A DNA stretch of 64,000 bases from Rheinheimera sp. MM224 (GCF_947090785.1 NZ_OX352320.1:4577001-4641000), one strand, 5' to 3'. Positions 37,812-50,360 are shown, counted from the first letter of the stretch. Translations and numbers: made by a program. The notes: generated by a model from the sequence alone, not told the origin.

Positions 37812-39140
37812 TTAGCCGTCTTTGCTCTGAAACTGCAGGCGCACCAGCCCCAGTTCAGCTTCACCTTGTAGCTCAACCGGCTTCAGATCGGCTTGCCAAT
37901 TCAGCGGCAGAGTTAAATGTTCATGGCCACCATGCTCACGCGCCACTTCCAGATGCAACTGGTACTGACCCCATGGCACCACAGCACCTTGCTGATCACG
38001 ACCATCCCACTGCAGCTGATAAGTGCCAGGCTTTTGGGTTGCTCCGGCAATCTGATCTATTTGTTCCGGATTTTTCCGACCAAGGCGACGCCACCAGTGA
38101 TTCAGCTCCTGATACCAGCGGCTTTGCTGGCCGACCAGGCTGATTTGGCGTACAGGTTTTTTCTGCTGATCGGTCAGCCATACCGAAACATAAGGTCTTT
38201 TGTAATTGCCATCACTAAATTGGGGCAACTGATAACTGATCTCCAGCACCTGCTGCTGACTTTGGCTTTTATCCGCCAAATAGTCATACCAGGAGTTAGA
38301 CGCATACCAGTTGGCCGAATCAGTTTTGATTAAAGCTGCGGCCTGCTGTTGATCGGTAAGCTGCTGGCCCTGCTTCAAGTCCAGCACCGCCAGACTTTGC
38401 GCCAGTAAATAAGCTGTGACTGCATCTTTAGCCAGCACTGTGGCTGTTGGGCCATATTCCACTGGCCAGCCTTCTGCCGGATTGAGCAGCGGGCTAAAAG
38501 TCCGGTACGACACTTTATACCCTTGCTGAGTATCAGCCGTTTCGGTCTGAGCTAAAGCTACTGAACTCAGCTGCAGTTGCTGTAATAAGGGTTGTTCAGT
38601 GCCCAGACTAAGCGGTATTGCACCCGCATCAGACCATAACAATCGGCTGACACCAGATTGCAGATCCATCTGCTTTAACTCTGGGAACCAACTTTTTAGC
38701 TGTACAGCGGTATCATCCAACAAGCGGGCATTGGCTAAGCCATCCAGCTGCCATACTTGCGTGCTGTAATTTGCTTCCGACATCACAGCTTGCTCTATGG
38801 CTCTGGTTTGACGGCGTAACTCCACTCTGTCCGGTAACACTTGGTTCTCTACCGCTTGTTGCCATTGCTGGGCTATAGCGCCTAAACGGCAGCTGTAACT
38901 TTGCTGGCTTAGCGCTCGCCATTCTTCACAGAGCTGAATTAACTCATGCTGTTTTGGTTTAGCAGCGGCTAACCAGTGCTGGAACTGGGGTAGTCTGGCC
39001 TGCCAGTCCTTTTGGCTGACGCCTTCCAGCTGCAGTTTCAGCTGCTTCCCTGCAATATCCTGCTGATAACTGACAGGCTCTGCCAGCACCAGCACAGGAC
39101 TTAACGCTAACAGTGTCAAAGGCCAGACAAAATGTTTCAT
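37812..39140 (-). CDS. DUF2271 domain periplasmic protein with ApbE-like N-terminal part
   Basis: 442 residues. A signal peptide is followed by a region that weakly follows the ApbE flavin-transferase plan: QLDGLANARLLDDTA at about 131-145, and YGPTATVLAKDAVTAYLLAQSLAVL at 229-253 against the ATVVA...DALATA block. The expected catalytic residues are not evident. From about 298 a DUF2271 domain follows (PYVSVWLTDQQKKP, GTYQLQWDGRDQQGAVVPWGQY, then HGGHEH). It is last in the Fur-box operon; its ATG overlaps the EF-hand stop by one base (TAATG). DUF2271 proteins recur with DUF4198 and PepSY proteins in iron-linked operons. No PepSY gene is present here. Confidence 0.75.
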   Translation of the reverse strand: MKHFVWPLTLLALSPVLVLAEPVSYQQDIAGKQLKLQLEGVSQKDWQARLPQFQHWLAAAKPKQHELIQLCEEWRALSQQSYSCRLGAIAQQWQQAVENQVLPDRVELRRQTRAIEQAVMSEANYSTQVWQLDGLANARLLDDTAVQLKSWFPELKQMDLQSGVSRLLWSDAGAIPLSLGTEQPLLQQLQLSSVALAQTETADTQQGYKVSYRTFSPLLNPAEGWPVEYGPTATVLAKDAVTAYLLAQSLAVLDLKQGQQLTDQQQAAALIKTDSANWYASNSWYDYLADKSQSQQQVLEISYQLPQFSDGNYKRPYVSVWLTDQQKKPVRQISLVGQQSRWYQELNHWWRRLGRKNPEQIDQIAGATQKPGTYQLQWDGRDQQGAVVPWGQYQLHLEVAREHGGHEHLTLPLNWQADLKPVELQGEAELGLVRLQFQSKDG

Positions 39141-40048
39141 TACTCAGCCGTACCTTTGGTTTGTTCGTTCTTAATCACAGGCAGAGCTTCAGCCATAGTC
39201 ACTTGCTGGTTTACATCTGTATCCCAGCGTTTGAACATACGTTCGCCCGAAGCATTAAACTCAGCGGCGCTGATTTGCTGGCTGTTGTCTTTATCCAAAG
39301 CTTTAAAGCGCACTGCAGCTTGCTTTAGCTGGGCGGTACGGGTTTTGGCGATTTGACGATCCAGACGATCCACAAACTCATTCAGGTATTCATCGCTGCT
39401 CAGCTCACCGTTTTTGTCCAGATCGGTACGGGCAAAAGCGGCATCACGTTGTTGTTGGTATTCAACCTTGTCGACCTTACCGTCGCCATTCTGGTCATAC
39501 ATATCCAACATACCAACCACACTGTGGGTCGTTGGCATCACTAAAGCCGGACGGGCACGTACTGTTTGTTTGGCATCCGGTTTACGCTCACGCTCTGGTA
39601 GCGGGTCAGCTTTGCTGATTACGCCATCTTTATTGGTATCTATATAGGCAAAAGCTTTATCACCAGAGGCGTTGTATTCGTCATGGCCTATGGTTTTGCT
39701 TTTGTTTTTATCCAGCGCATCAATACGCACCAGCGTTTGTTTGATTTGGCCTGTGCGTTCGGTATCAAGTTTTTTATCCAGACGACCCGCATATTCATTA
39801 ACGTACTCGTCCACCGACACCTGACCATCTTTGTTCTCGTCCATCACGCTGTAACGCTGCTGACGTACTTCTGCAAATTCGGCTTCACTGACAGTGCCGT
39901 CCTTATTCAGATCATAATCCTGAATAAAACTGGCTTTGCCCTGAGCTGTAGGCTGATGAGCCGGTTTTTTTGGTGCTTTTTCATCGGCAGCTAAATAACA
40001 GCTGGTGATGGCTAAAAATAAAGTAAGGGCTGTGCTTCTGCGTTGCAT
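39140..40048 (-). CDS. Secreted protein with eight EF-hand motifs
   Basis: About 302 residues. A signal peptide (LTLFLAITSCYLAADE) is followed by eight EF-hand-like loops. In the 303-residue numbering from the first ATG they begin at Asp 47, 71, 114, 138, 186, 210, 253 and 277. The last four are the first four shifted by exactly 139 residues, so a four-hand unit was duplicated. Loops 1, 2, 5 and 6 have near-ideal Ca ligands (DLNKDGTVSEAE and similar); loops 3, 7 and 8 are weaker. It probably binds calcium outside the cytoplasm. Two ATGs occur (40051, 40048), and AGGA gives the second better spacing. It is the middle gene of the Fur-box operon. Confidence 0.85.
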   Translation of the reverse strand: MQRRSTALTLFLAITSCYLAADEKAPKKPAHQPTAQGKASFIQDYDLNKDGTVSEAEFAEVRQQRYSVMDENKDGQVSVDEYVNEYAGRLDKKLDTERTGQIKQTLVRIDALDKNKSKTIGHDEYNASGDKAFAYIDTNKDGVISKADPLPERERKPDAKQTVRARPALVMPTTHSVVGMLDMYDQNGDGKVDKVEYQQQRDAAFARTDLDKNGELSSDEYLNEFVDRLDRQIAKTRTAQLKQAAVRFKALDKDNSQQISAAEFNASGERMFKRWDTDVNQQVTMAEALPVIKNEQTKGTAE

Positions 40049-40060
40049 CATAAATTCCTG

Positions 40061-40849
40061 TTATTCAGTGACTTCAACTACAGCGCTATAGCTGTAACTG
40101 TAGGTTGGGGCTTTGGCACCTGCTGGTGCATCGGTACGAAAACGGGTCAGCAGCAAATAGGTACCGGCTTTATCCAGCTCGAAATTCAGCTGACCTTGTT
40201 TGTCCGTAGTGAGCTCTTTTGAAGCTTTGGTTTCGGCTTCTGCCGAATTAGCTGGATACACTTGTACTTTTTGTTCGGCCAAAGCTTTGCCGTTATAAAG
40301 CACAGTGGCTTTGATTGGGCTCTGGATATACAAGTCGTTTGGATGGCTTTGGAACACCAGTTCCAGCCCTTTGTTGCTTGGTTTTAATGCGGTTTGGCTT
40401 GGTGCGCCTTTGCTGACATAAGTTTCAGCCAGCGTCACAGACTGGAAATGCGCAGTTAACTTAGCGCCAGCAGGAATTTGTTCTTTTGGATCTCTGCTGT
40501 TATGAGTTTTTCCGTCTTGCTGCCAGCTACGAAATACAGCACCGAATCGCTGGCCTGTGCTGAATTTATAAGTGCCATCCTGTTCCAGCTGGTGCGCCAC
40601 TGCAGTGCGGGTTTTACCTGAAAACAGCTCTTTTGGTGTAACAGCTTTGCCATCGGGTTGCAGCACTTTAAATTCGCTTTGATCAAAAGCCACTTCGGGC
40701 ACAAAAAACTTCTCAGCAAAAGCAGCGTCCAGCGTAACCCAGCCTCCTAATGGTTCAAAACTGGCAGGTGCCAGATATGGAGTGTGAGCTGTGGCAGTAA
40801 AAGCCAGTAACAAAGAGGCAGAACAAAGCAGGGGTTTGAGTTTAAACAT
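40061..40849 (-). CDS. DUF4198 periplasmic protein
   Basis: 262 residues with a signal peptide (LLCSASLLLAFTATAHTPY). The mature start HTPYLAPASFEPLGGWVTLDAAFAEKFF fits the DUF4198/NikM-like family, whose N-terminal His can be a metal ligand. PIKATVLYNGKALAEQKVQVYP and TDKQGQLNFELDKAGTYLL form an immunoglobulin-like beta domain. It is first in the operon with the EF-hand and DUF2271 genes, behind two Fur-box-like sites. A role in metal handling at the envelope is inferred; the biochemical function is unknown. Confidence 0.85.
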   Translation of the reverse strand: MFKLKPLLCSASLLLAFTATAHTPYLAPASFEPLGGWVTLDAAFAEKFFVPEVAFDQSEFKVLQPDGKAVTPKELFSGKTRTAVAHQLEQDGTYKFSTGQRFGAVFRSWQQDGKTHNSRDPKEQIPAGAKLTAHFQSVTLAETYVSKGAPSQTALKPSNKGLELVFQSHPNDLYIQSPIKATVLYNGKALAEQKVQVYPANSAEAETKASKELTTDKQGQLNFELDKAGTYLLLTRFRTDAPAGAKAPTYSYSYSAVVEVTE

Positions 40850-40863
40850 AAAGCGCTCCAGTT

Positions 40864-40883
40864 AATGAGAATAGATCTCATTT
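40864..40883. promoter_or_regulatory. Fur box 1 of the DUF4198 operon
   Basis: AATGAGAATAGATCTCATTT is a near-perfect inverted repeat of the Fur type, 15 bases upstream of the DUF4198 start and so able to block transcription or initiation. Confidence 0.7.
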
Positions 40884-40908
40884 AATTATTGGGCGCCACT
40901 TTAGATCA

Positions 40909-40927
40909 AATGAGAATCGTTTGCAAC
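40909..40927. promoter_or_regulatory. Fur box 2 of the DUF4198 operon
   Basis: AATGAGAATCGTTTGCA keeps a good left half and a weaker right half. Its position about 60 bases upstream is right for covering the promoter. Confidence 0.5.
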
Positions 40928-41000
40928 TAGATCAATTCATCTTTACATTAAACAGGTAAAAAGGCCCTGCAACTGAGAGCCTTACTACTGAAAACAGTGG

Positions 41001-41573
41001 TTACTGAGCAGAATAATTCGGTTTTAATAACAGCTCGCCAGGTTGCAACACTAAAGTTAAAGGCATGCCACATAAGACTTTTTCCGTTACTTTACCGCAA
41101 TCTAACTTATACATAGGCTGACGATTCAGCACTTGAGTCAGAATGGCCTTGGCTTCGTTACTTAAAGGTGCCAGTTTGAGCTGCGAGCTGCCACTACCGA
41201 CACTGGAATCCAGAATGGTTAAATTTTTCAGATAAATTGCGTTTTTCTCGTCGTCAAAATACGGCAGAGCCGACAAGTGTAAATTCAGATCTGTATTCAG
41301 TGGTTTAAATAACGCATCCACTTCAGCACCCAGCGCCAGCTTGAGTTCTATCTGCTGTTTGTTATCCGGCGCCAATTGTAGCTCCAACTGACGTACCGTT
41401 AGCGTCAGTGGCAGGCCCAACATTTTACCTTTGCTTTGCTGTTGCTCTAATTGATCCAGCAATAAGCTCTGCAACTCCTGCTGCTTCAGGCTGAAAATAT
41501 CCAGATGATTCAGCTGAGTACAAGAAGCTAGCAGCAGCAAGCCAAGTCCCAGAATTTTGTTTTTATTGATCAT
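41001..41573 (-). CDS. DUF1439 family lipoprotein (YceB-like)
   Basis: 190 residues. A lipoprotein signal ends in lipobox LLASC. The body follows the DUF1439/YceB plan: a helix QQELQSLLLDQLEQQQS, then amphipathic strands (GLPLTLTVRQLELQLAP, IELKLALGAEVDALF) of a tubular lipid-binding-like fold. Function unknown; probably outer-membrane-anchored on the periplasmic side. It is a single gene, leftward, with no Fur box of its own. Confidence 0.8.
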   Translation of the reverse strand: MINKNKILGLGLLLLASCTQLNHLDIFSLKQQELQSLLLDQLEQQQSKGKMLGLPLTLTVRQLELQLAPDNKQQIELKLALGAEVDALFKPLNTDLNLHLSALPYFDDEKNAIYLKNLTILDSSVGSGSSQLKLAPLSNEAKAILTQVLNRQPMYKLDCGKVTEKVLCGMPLTLVLQPGELLLKPNYSAQ

Positions 41574-41707
41574 TTTATTGTCCTTAGAGGGCAGTTTGGC
41601 GCGAACTTTAGCAAGTTCGAATGAACCTCACCTGATTTATTTTTAAAAGCTTCCAACTATTTCGCCACTGCGTACGACTTAGTATAAGAACTTCAGGGAG
41701 AGCGGCG

Positions 41708-41893
41708 ATGAATACACAAGACTCAATTCAATTACCAGGCCTGCGGCAGCTTATTACTGCCTTTATTGTGCTGGTGCTGCTACTGCTGGCTTTTGATTCA
41801 GCACTGCAGTGGCTAAGTTTCAGTTTGCACCAACAGCCATTAATAGCGCCAGAGTTATTGTTTCCTATGAGCTGGTTGTCGGTTTTGTTTTAA
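41708..41893 (+). CDS. Small single-pass membrane protein, hypothetical
   Basis: 61 residues with one strong transmembrane helix (LITAFIVLVLLLLAFDSALQWL). AGGGAG lies 7 bases before the ATG and a TATAAG box lies about 20 bases further up, so expression is plausible. No family is recognised. It is the only rightward gene in this part of the window, convergent with glmU. It could be spurious. Confidence 0.4.
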   Translation: MNTQDSIQLPGLRQLITAFIVLVLLLLAFDSALQWLSFSLHQQPLIAPELLFPMSWLSVLF

Positions 41894-41960
41894 CTCGGCT
41901 AACCAGAGTCGCAACTCTGTTCCCTGCAGTTGCGACATACCGTCCTTCCATGCACATAAC

Positions 41961-41985
41961 AAAAACCCGCCAACAAGGACGGGTC
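41961..41985 (-). terminator. Rho-independent terminator of glmU
   Basis: ACCCG pairs with CGGGT, extended inside by CC/GG with one bulged base, and the minus strand continues TTTTTG. It lies about 25 bases past the glmU stop. Confidence 0.7.
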
Positions 41986-42007
41986 TTTGTTTGTGATCAG
42001 CCGATCA

Positions 42008-43372
42008 TTATTTCTTAATCTTCACCGGTCTTTTCCAGCCACTGATATGACGCTGCTTCGAACGCGCTACCACCAGCTCATCCGCTGCTACATTAGCTGT
42101 CACTACAGAACCAGCACCGACAGTGGAGTTTTGGCCTAAAGTGATTGGCGCTACTAAAGAGCTGTTGGAACCAACAAAAACGCCGTCTTCAATGGTGGTG
42201 ACAGACTTATTCGCACCATCGTAGTTACAGGTAATAGTGCCGGCACCAATGTTCACTTTGCTACCAATCACCGCATCACCTAAATAGCTTAAATGGTTGG
42301 CTTTAGAACCCACACCTAAAGTGGCTTTTTTCAGCTCGACAAAGTTACCGACATGGCTGTCGTCAGCCAATACGGAGTCAGGGCGAATACGGGCATAAGG
42401 GCCAACAGAGCAGCCGATACCAATAGTGGATTTTTCAATCATGCTGTTGGCTTTCACTTCAGTGTTATTGCCTATCACCGCGTCTTTGATCACACAGTTA
42501 GGGCCTATCACCACACCATTGCCTAGTACCACTTTGCCTTCAAAAATCACGTTGATGTCGATCATTACATCGTTGCCAACAGTGACGTCACCGCGTATAT
42601 CAATACGGGCCGGATCGCGCAGGTTAGCACCGTTTAACATTAATTCTTCAGCTTTACGCGCCTGATAAGCCCGCTCTAACTGTGCCAGTTGTACACGGTT
42701 ATTCGCGCCTTCAGTCTCTATAGCAGTCGCAGGATGAGCCGTCGTAATGTCCACCCCTTCTTTATGCGCCATAGCGATAATGTCGGTCAGGTAGAATTCG
42801 CCCTGCGCATTGTTGTTCTGTAACTGGCTTAACCATTTTTTCAGTTGTTTACCAGGTACAGCCATAATGCCACTGTTTACTTCAGTGATTTTCAGCTGTT
42901 CAGCGCTGGCATCTTTTTGCTCAACAATACCCACGACTTTGCCGTTTTCGCGCACCATACGACCGTAACCCATAGGATTGGCCAAATGCACAGTCAGTAC
43001 AGCTAAACCATCGGCAGATCGAGCTGTTAATAATTGCTCTAAGGTTTCTTTTCGGGTTAAAGGCACATCTCCGTACAGCACCAGCACAGTGTCGTTATCA
43101 GCGATATGAGGCACTGCCTGCTGTACTGCATGGCCTGTACCTAATTGTTGTGCTTGTAACACCCAGTGTAAATCCTGTTCGCCTAAAGCGGATTTCAGCT
43201 GATCGGCGCCATAACCGTACACCAGATTAATAGACTCTGCGCCCAAAGAACGGGCCGTATCGATCACATGCTGCACCATAGAGCGTTCAGCCACTTTGTG
43301 TAGCACTTTAGGTAAAGCAGATTTCATCCGCGTGCCTTTACCGGCAGCCAGGATCACAACGTTTAAAGCCAT
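42008..43372 (-). CDS. glmU: Bifunctional UDP-GlcNAc pyrophosphorylase / GlcN-1-P acetyltransferase
   Basis: 454 residues from the ATG at 43372 ([16 protein letters not shown]); a TTG three codons earlier is unlikely. The uridyltransferase domain has the GKGTRM nucleotide loop, QQLGTGHAV and YGDVPL. The C-terminal left-handed beta-helix acetyltransferase has hexapeptide repeats and [23 protein letters not shown], then [14 protein letters not shown]. It makes UDP-GlcNAc from the product chain begun by GlmS. It follows atpC as in many gammaproteobacteria, but glmS lies about 9 kb further on. The strong atp terminator lies just before it, so it needs its own promoter or readthrough. Confidence 0.98.
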   Translation of the reverse strand: MALNVVILAAGKGTRMKSALPKVLHKVAERSMVQHVIDTARSLGAESINLVYGYGADQLKSALGEQDLHWVLQAQQLGTGHAVQQAVPHIADNDTVLVLYGDVPLTRKETLEQLLTARSADGLAVLTVHLANPMGYGRMVRENGKVVGIVEQKDASAEQLKITEVNSGIMAVPGKQLKKWLSQLQNNNAQGEFYLTDIIAMAHKEGVDITTAHPATAIETEGANNRVQLAQLERAYQARKAEELMLNGANLRDPARIDIRGDVTVGNDVMIDINVIFEGKVVLGNGVVIGPNCVIKDAVIGNNTEVKANSMIEKSTIGIGCSVGPYARIRPDSVLADDSHVGNFVELKKATLGVGSKANHLSYLGDAVIGSKVNIGAGTITCNYDGANKSVTTIEDGVFVGSNSSLVAPITLGQNSTVGAGSVVTANVAADELVVARSKQRHISGWKRPVKIKK

Positions 43373-43444
43373 ATCAGCCAATCCTTTTATTACAATGCTG
43401 CGATTTTAACGGAAACCAACTGAAATTACAGTGAATGGACAAAT

Positions 43445-43471
43445 AAAAAAGCCACCCGAAGGTGGCTTTTT
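43445..43471 (-). terminator. Rho-independent terminator of the atp operon
   Basis: GCCACC pairs with GGTGGC around CGAA; the minus strand continues with six T. It lies about 18 bases after the atpC stop. Confidence 0.85.
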
Positions 43472-43488
43472 AGTATGCAGTAATCCGC

Positions 43489-43905
43489 TTATTTTTTGCG
43501 AAGTTTCTGAATTAAACGTAACTGGGCAATAGCTTCAGCCAATTGAGCTGCGGCTTCTGCGTAGTTGAAGTCAGCGCCTGCATGTTGCATCGCTTCTTCT
43601 GCACGTTTCTGAGCAGCTAAAGCAGCTTGCTCGTCCAGATCTTCAGCTCGTACCGCTACGTCGGCAAGCACTATGACGCTGTGCGGCTGAACTTCCAGCA
43701 CGCCACCAGCAACATAAATCAGGTGCTCTTCGCCAAACTGTTTGACGATACGAACCATACCAGGCTTGATTCCAGTAAGAAGCGGAATGTGACCAGGTAA
43801 AATACCTAATTCACCTTCACTACCTGTTACCTGAATGGATTCCACCAGACCAGAAAAAATCCGCTCTTCGGCGCTTACCACATCCAGTTGTACTGTCATT
43901 GCCAT
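43489..43905 (-). CDS. atpC: ATP synthase epsilon subunit
   Basis: 138 residues, as in E. coli. It starts [19 protein letters not shown]; the beta-sandwich includes [22 protein letters not shown] and [10 protein letters not shown], and a two-helix C-terminus follows. It is the F1 central-stalk and inhibitory subunit. Last gene of the atp operon, 26 bases after atpD. Confidence 0.97.
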   Translation of the reverse strand: MAMTVQLDVVSAEERIFSGLVESIQVTGSEGELGILPGHIPLLTGIKPGMVRIVKQFGEEHLIYVAGGVLEVQPHSVIVLADVAVRAEDLDEQAALAAQKRAEEAMQHAGADFNYAEAAAQLAEAIAQLRLIQKLRKK

Positions 43906-43930
43906 TTCGCTCTCCTAAAGCTGTAGTTGA

Positions 43931-45340
<1,410 letters not shown>

Positions 45341-45347
45341 CTAAGCC

Positions 45348-46208
45348 TTAAACGGCAGCGGCCCCACCGACGATTTCGCTCAGTTCCTGGGTAATAGCTG
45401 CTTGACGTGCTTTGTTGTAAACCAACTTCAGGTCATCCATTAAGCTACCAGCGTTGTCTGTAGCGGCTTTCATCGCCACCATACGGGCAGCTTGTTCGCT
45501 CGCCGCGTTTTCAACTACACCCTGGTACACCTGAGACTCTACGTAACGGCTCAGTAATTTATCTAAAATTACCTTTGGATCCGGTTCGTAAATGTAATCC
45601 CAGCTATGGCTTTTCGCTGTTACGTCTGCTTTTGGCAAAGGTAAGAGTTGTTCGATCACTGGCTCTTGTTTCATGGTATTTACAAACTTGTTGAACACCA
45701 GGAACAAGCGGTCGATACGGCCTTCTTCGTATGCTTTCAGCATCACCTGAACCGAACCAATCACATCAGCCAAACGTGGGTTATCACCAGGACCAGTTTG
45801 TTGTGCCAGCACTTTACCGCCAAAACGTTTGAAAAACGCTGTAGCTTTGTTGCCGATCACCGCAATATGGGCCGAAGCTCCCTGCTCTTTCCAGCTTTTC
45901 AGGTCCAGAGCAATACGTTTGAACTCATTGGTATTTAAGCCGCCGCAAAGGCCACGGTCTGTCGATATCACAATGTAGCCCACATTTTTTACCGGACGTT
46001 CCGTTAAATACGGATGACGGTATTCGATGTTGCCGTTTGCGATATTGCCGATCACTTTGCGCATACCTTCAGCGTATGGACGGCTATGTGCAACCCGCTC
46101 TTGCGCTTTGCGCATTTTGCTGACTGCTACCTTTTCCATTGCGCTGGTGATCTTACGAGTATTATTAATACTCCCGATCTTACTTTTTATCTCTTTTGCG
46201 CCGGCCAT
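45348..46208 (-). CDS. atpG: ATP synthase gamma subunit
   Basis: 286 residues. Long N-terminal helix [20 protein letters not shown], then [11 protein letters not shown], and a C-terminal helix with [41 protein letters not shown]. It is the rotating central shaft of F1. 31 bases upstream of atpD. Confidence 0.98.
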   Translation of the reverse strand: MAGAKEIKSKIGSINNTRKITSAMEKVAVSKMRKAQERVAHSRPYAEGMRKVIGNIANGNIEYRHPYLTERPVKNVGYIVISTDRGLCGGLNTNEFKRIALDLKSWKEQGASAHIAVIGNKATAFFKRFGGKVLAQQTGPGDNPRLADVIGSVQVMLKAYEEGRIDRLFLVFNKFVNTMKQEPVIEQLLPLPKADVTAKSHSWDYIYEPDPKVILDKLLSRYVESQVYQGVVENAASEQAARMVAMKAATDNAGSLMDDLKLVYNKARQAAITQELSEIVGGAAAV

Positions 46209-46262
46209 GACTAATCTCCGAAAGTTTCAACGACCGGGTGCGGTTGCCCACACCCGATATGT

Positions 46263-47804
46263 TTACCAAGTCTGAGTTGCTTTAAACTTCTCAATAGCGC
46301 CTTTTAATGTCGCTTCGATTTGGTCGTTGTAGTTACCGGTTTTGTTCAGATCAGCCATAAACGCTGCGTGCTCTGAGTGCATGTAAGCAATTAAAGCAGC
46401 TTCAAAATCAAGGATTTTGGCAACTTCGATGTCTTTCATGTAGCCTTTTTCGATAGCGAAAATAGACACACCCATATCAGCCACGCCCATTGGCGCGTAT
46501 TGTAACTGTTTCATCAGTTCAGTAACTTTCTGGCCGTGGTCTAACTGCGCACGAGTCGCGTCATCCAGGTCAGAAGCGAACTGAGCGAATGCCGCCAGTT
46601 CAGAGTACTGAGCTAAGGCTAAACGGATACCGCCACCCAGCTTTTTGATGATTTTTGTTTGAGCAGCACCACCAACACGAGATACCGAAATACCAGCGTT
46701 TACGGCTGGACGGATACCGGCGTTGAATAAACCAGATTCTAAGAAGATCTGACCGTCAGTGATCGAAATTACGTTGGTTGGAACGAACGCAGAAACGTCG
46801 CCAGCCTGAGTTTCGATAATTGGCAGTGCAGTTAATGAACCAGTTTTGCCTTTCACTTCACCGTTCGTTAAACGCTCAACATAATGCTCGTTTACACGAG
46901 ATGCGCGCTCTAACAGACGGCTGTGGAGATAGAATACGTCACCTGGGTAAGCTTCACGGCCTGGTGGACGACGTAACAGCAGAGATATTTGACGGTAAGC
47001 AACAGCTTGTTTAGACAAGTCATCGTATACGATCAGTGCATCTTCACCGCGGTCACGGAAGTATTCACCCATAGTACAACCAGAGTATGGCGCCAGGAAT
47101 TGCAGTGCAGCGGCTTCAGAAGCAGAAGCTACAACAACAATAGTGTGGGCCAGAGCGCCGTGCTCTTCCAGTTTACGTACTACGTTAGCGATAGTAGAAG
47201 CTTTTTGGCCTATAGCTACATAGATACATTTCACGCCAGAAGTTTTCTGGTTGATGATTGCATCGATAGCTAAAGCCGTTTTACCTGTCTGACGGTCACC
47301 GATTAACAATTCACGCTGACCACGACCGATTGGGATCATGGAGTCAACTGACTTGTAACCAGTTTGCAGAGGTTGGTCTACTGAACGACGATCGATAACG
47401 CCCGGAGCGATTTTTTCTACTGGTGCGAAACCAGCAGCATCGATTGGACCTTTACCGTCGATTGGCTCACCTAAAGTGTTTACCACACGGCCTAACAGAC
47501 CTGGGCCAACTGGTACTTCAAGGATACGGCCAGTAGATTTAACTTTTGTGCCTTCACGCAGGTCCGCATAAGGACCCATAACTACAGCACCTACTGAATT
47601 TCTTTCTAAGTTCAGTGCGATAGCGTAACGGTTGCCAGGAAGCTCAATCATTTCGCCTTGCATACAGTCAGCAAGGCCGTTGATACGGATAATACCGTCA
47701 GTAACAGCGACGATAGTACCTTCGTTGCGAGCTTCACTGACAACTTCGAACTGTTCAATACGTTTTTTGATCAGTTCAGAGATTTCAGTGGAATTCAGTT
47801 GCAT
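46263..47804 (-). CDS. atpA: ATP synthase alpha subunit
   Basis: 513 residues, as in E. coli. It starts [19 protein letters not shown]. The Walker A loop GDRQTGKTA is near residue 169. [12 protein letters not shown] carries the arginine finger region. This is the non-catalytic nucleotide-binding F1 subunit. 14 bases after atpH. Confidence 0.98.
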   Translation of the reverse strand: MQLNSTEISELIKKRIEQFEVVSEARNEGTIVAVTDGIIRINGLADCMQGEMIELPGNRYAIALNLERNSVGAVVMGPYADLREGTKVKSTGRILEVPVGPGLLGRVVNTLGEPIDGKGPIDAAGFAPVEKIAPGVIDRRSVDQPLQTGYKSVDSMIPIGRGQRELLIGDRQTGKTALAIDAIINQKTSGVKCIYVAIGQKASTIANVVRKLEEHGALAHTIVVVASASEAAALQFLAPYSGCTMGEYFRDRGEDALIVYDDLSKQAVAYRQISLLLRRPPGREAYPGDVFYLHSRLLERASRVNEHYVERLTNGEVKGKTGSLTALPIIETQAGDVSAFVPTNVISITDGQIFLESGLFNAGIRPAVNAGISVSRVGGAAQTKIIKKLGGGIRLALAQYSELAAFAQFASDLDDATRAQLDHGQKVTELMKQLQYAPMGVADMGVSIFAIEKGYMKDIEVAKILDFEAALIAYMHSEHAAFMADLNKTGNYNDQIEATLKGAIEKFKATQTW

Positions 47805-47818
47805 GCTCTAATCCCCAA

Positions 47819-48352
47819 TTATGACTGCAGTGCAGTAGCTAAACGGTCTAACTTGCCACGAACCGAGCCGTCAATCACCATATCACCGGCTTTGATTAAC
47901 ATACCGCCAACGACGGTCGGATCTACACTACAGTTCAATTTCACTTTACGTGCTAAACGTTGCGATAAAGCCGCAGCCAGTTTGTCTTGTTGTGCTGCGT
48001 TGAGTGTCGTAGCAGAAATCACTTCAACAGTGGCTTCCTTTTCGTACTCAGCTTTTAATGCAACATAACCGTCAAACACTGCAGGCAACGCCAGCAAGCG
48101 ATTATTTTCCGCCATGAGCTTAATAAAGTTCTGGCCATGGGCATTTAACTGCTCACCGCACACTTTTAAAAAGAACTCAGCTTGCTTTTCAGCTGCACCG
48201 GCACTTTGCAGTTGCTCGGAGACAAAATCATTTTTTGCTACTTCAGCAGCGAAAAATAACATGCCAGTCCAGGCTTCTAATGCATTGTGCTCTACTGCAA
48301 ACTCAAACGCCGCTTTGGCGTAAGGACGAGCTAAATTAGTCAGTTCAGACAT
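47819..48352 (-). CDS. atpH: ATP synthase delta subunit
   Basis: 177 residues. It starts LARPYAKAAFEFAVEH and ends in the conserved DPTVVGGMLIKAGDMVIDGSVRGKLDRLA. It links F1 to the peripheral b-subunit stalk. It lies 9 bases after atpF. Confidence 0.97.
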   Translation of the reverse strand: MSELTNLARPYAKAAFEFAVEHNALEAWTGMLFFAAEVAKNDFVSEQLQSAGAAEKQAEFFLKVCGEQLNAHGQNFIKLMAENNRLLALPAVFDGYVALKAEYEKEATVEVISATTLNAAQQDKLAAALSQRLARKVKLNCSVDPTVVGGMLIKAGDMVIDGSVRGKLDRLATALQS

Positions 48353-48361
48353 GGCTCATCC

Positions 48362-48835
48362 TCAATTAAGTTCTGCGACCAGTTTTTCCAGGATGTCGCT
48401 GTGAGCAGCTTCATCTATTGAACGCTGAAGAATTCTTTCTGCACCGGCTACAGCTAAAGCTGCAACTTGCTTACGCAATTCTTCTTTAGCTCTGATCCGT
48501 TCAGCTTCGACTTCGGCTTTCGCCTGAGCCAGGATTTTTTCCCGCTCTGCCTGGGCTTTTACGGCAGCTTCTTCAATAATCTGCTGTTCGCGTTTTTTAG
48601 CCTGGTCAATCAAAGCAGAGGCTTGCGTCTTTGCTTCAACCAGATGCTGTTTTGCTTTCTCTTGCGCTAAACGCAGATCTTGCTCGGCGCGATCAGTCGC
48701 GGCCAAACCGTCTGCAATTTTTTGCTGGCGAGTTTCAATAGCATTGATGATTGGTGGCCATACATATTTCATACAAAAAAGTACGAACACCAGGAAAGCT
48801 ATCAATTCACCAATGAGAGTGGCGTTAATATTCAC
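48362..48835 (-). CDS. atpF: ATP synthase b subunit
   Basis: 157 residues with a GTG start preceded by AAGGAG. It starts [20 protein letters not shown], followed by the CMKYVWPPI hinge, then a long charged coiled helix ending [24 protein letters not shown]. It is the membrane-anchored peripheral stalk. Confidence 0.97.
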   Translation of the reverse strand: MNINATLIGELIAFLVFVLFCMKYVWPPIINAIETRQQKIADGLAATDRAEQDLRLAQEKAKQHLVEAKTQASALIDQAKKREQQIIEEAAVKAQAEREKILAQAKAEVEAERIRAKEELRKQVAALAVAGAERILQRSIDEAAHSDILEKLVAELN

Positions 48836-48886
48836 AACCGCTTCTCCTTAATTTTACAAAGTAAATGGTTCTGTTCAGAAACCGAA

Positions 48887-49144
<258 letters not shown>

Positions 49145-49167
49145 TTAAAGTTAAAGTTAAAACGAAA

Positions 49168-50360
<1,193 letters not shown>

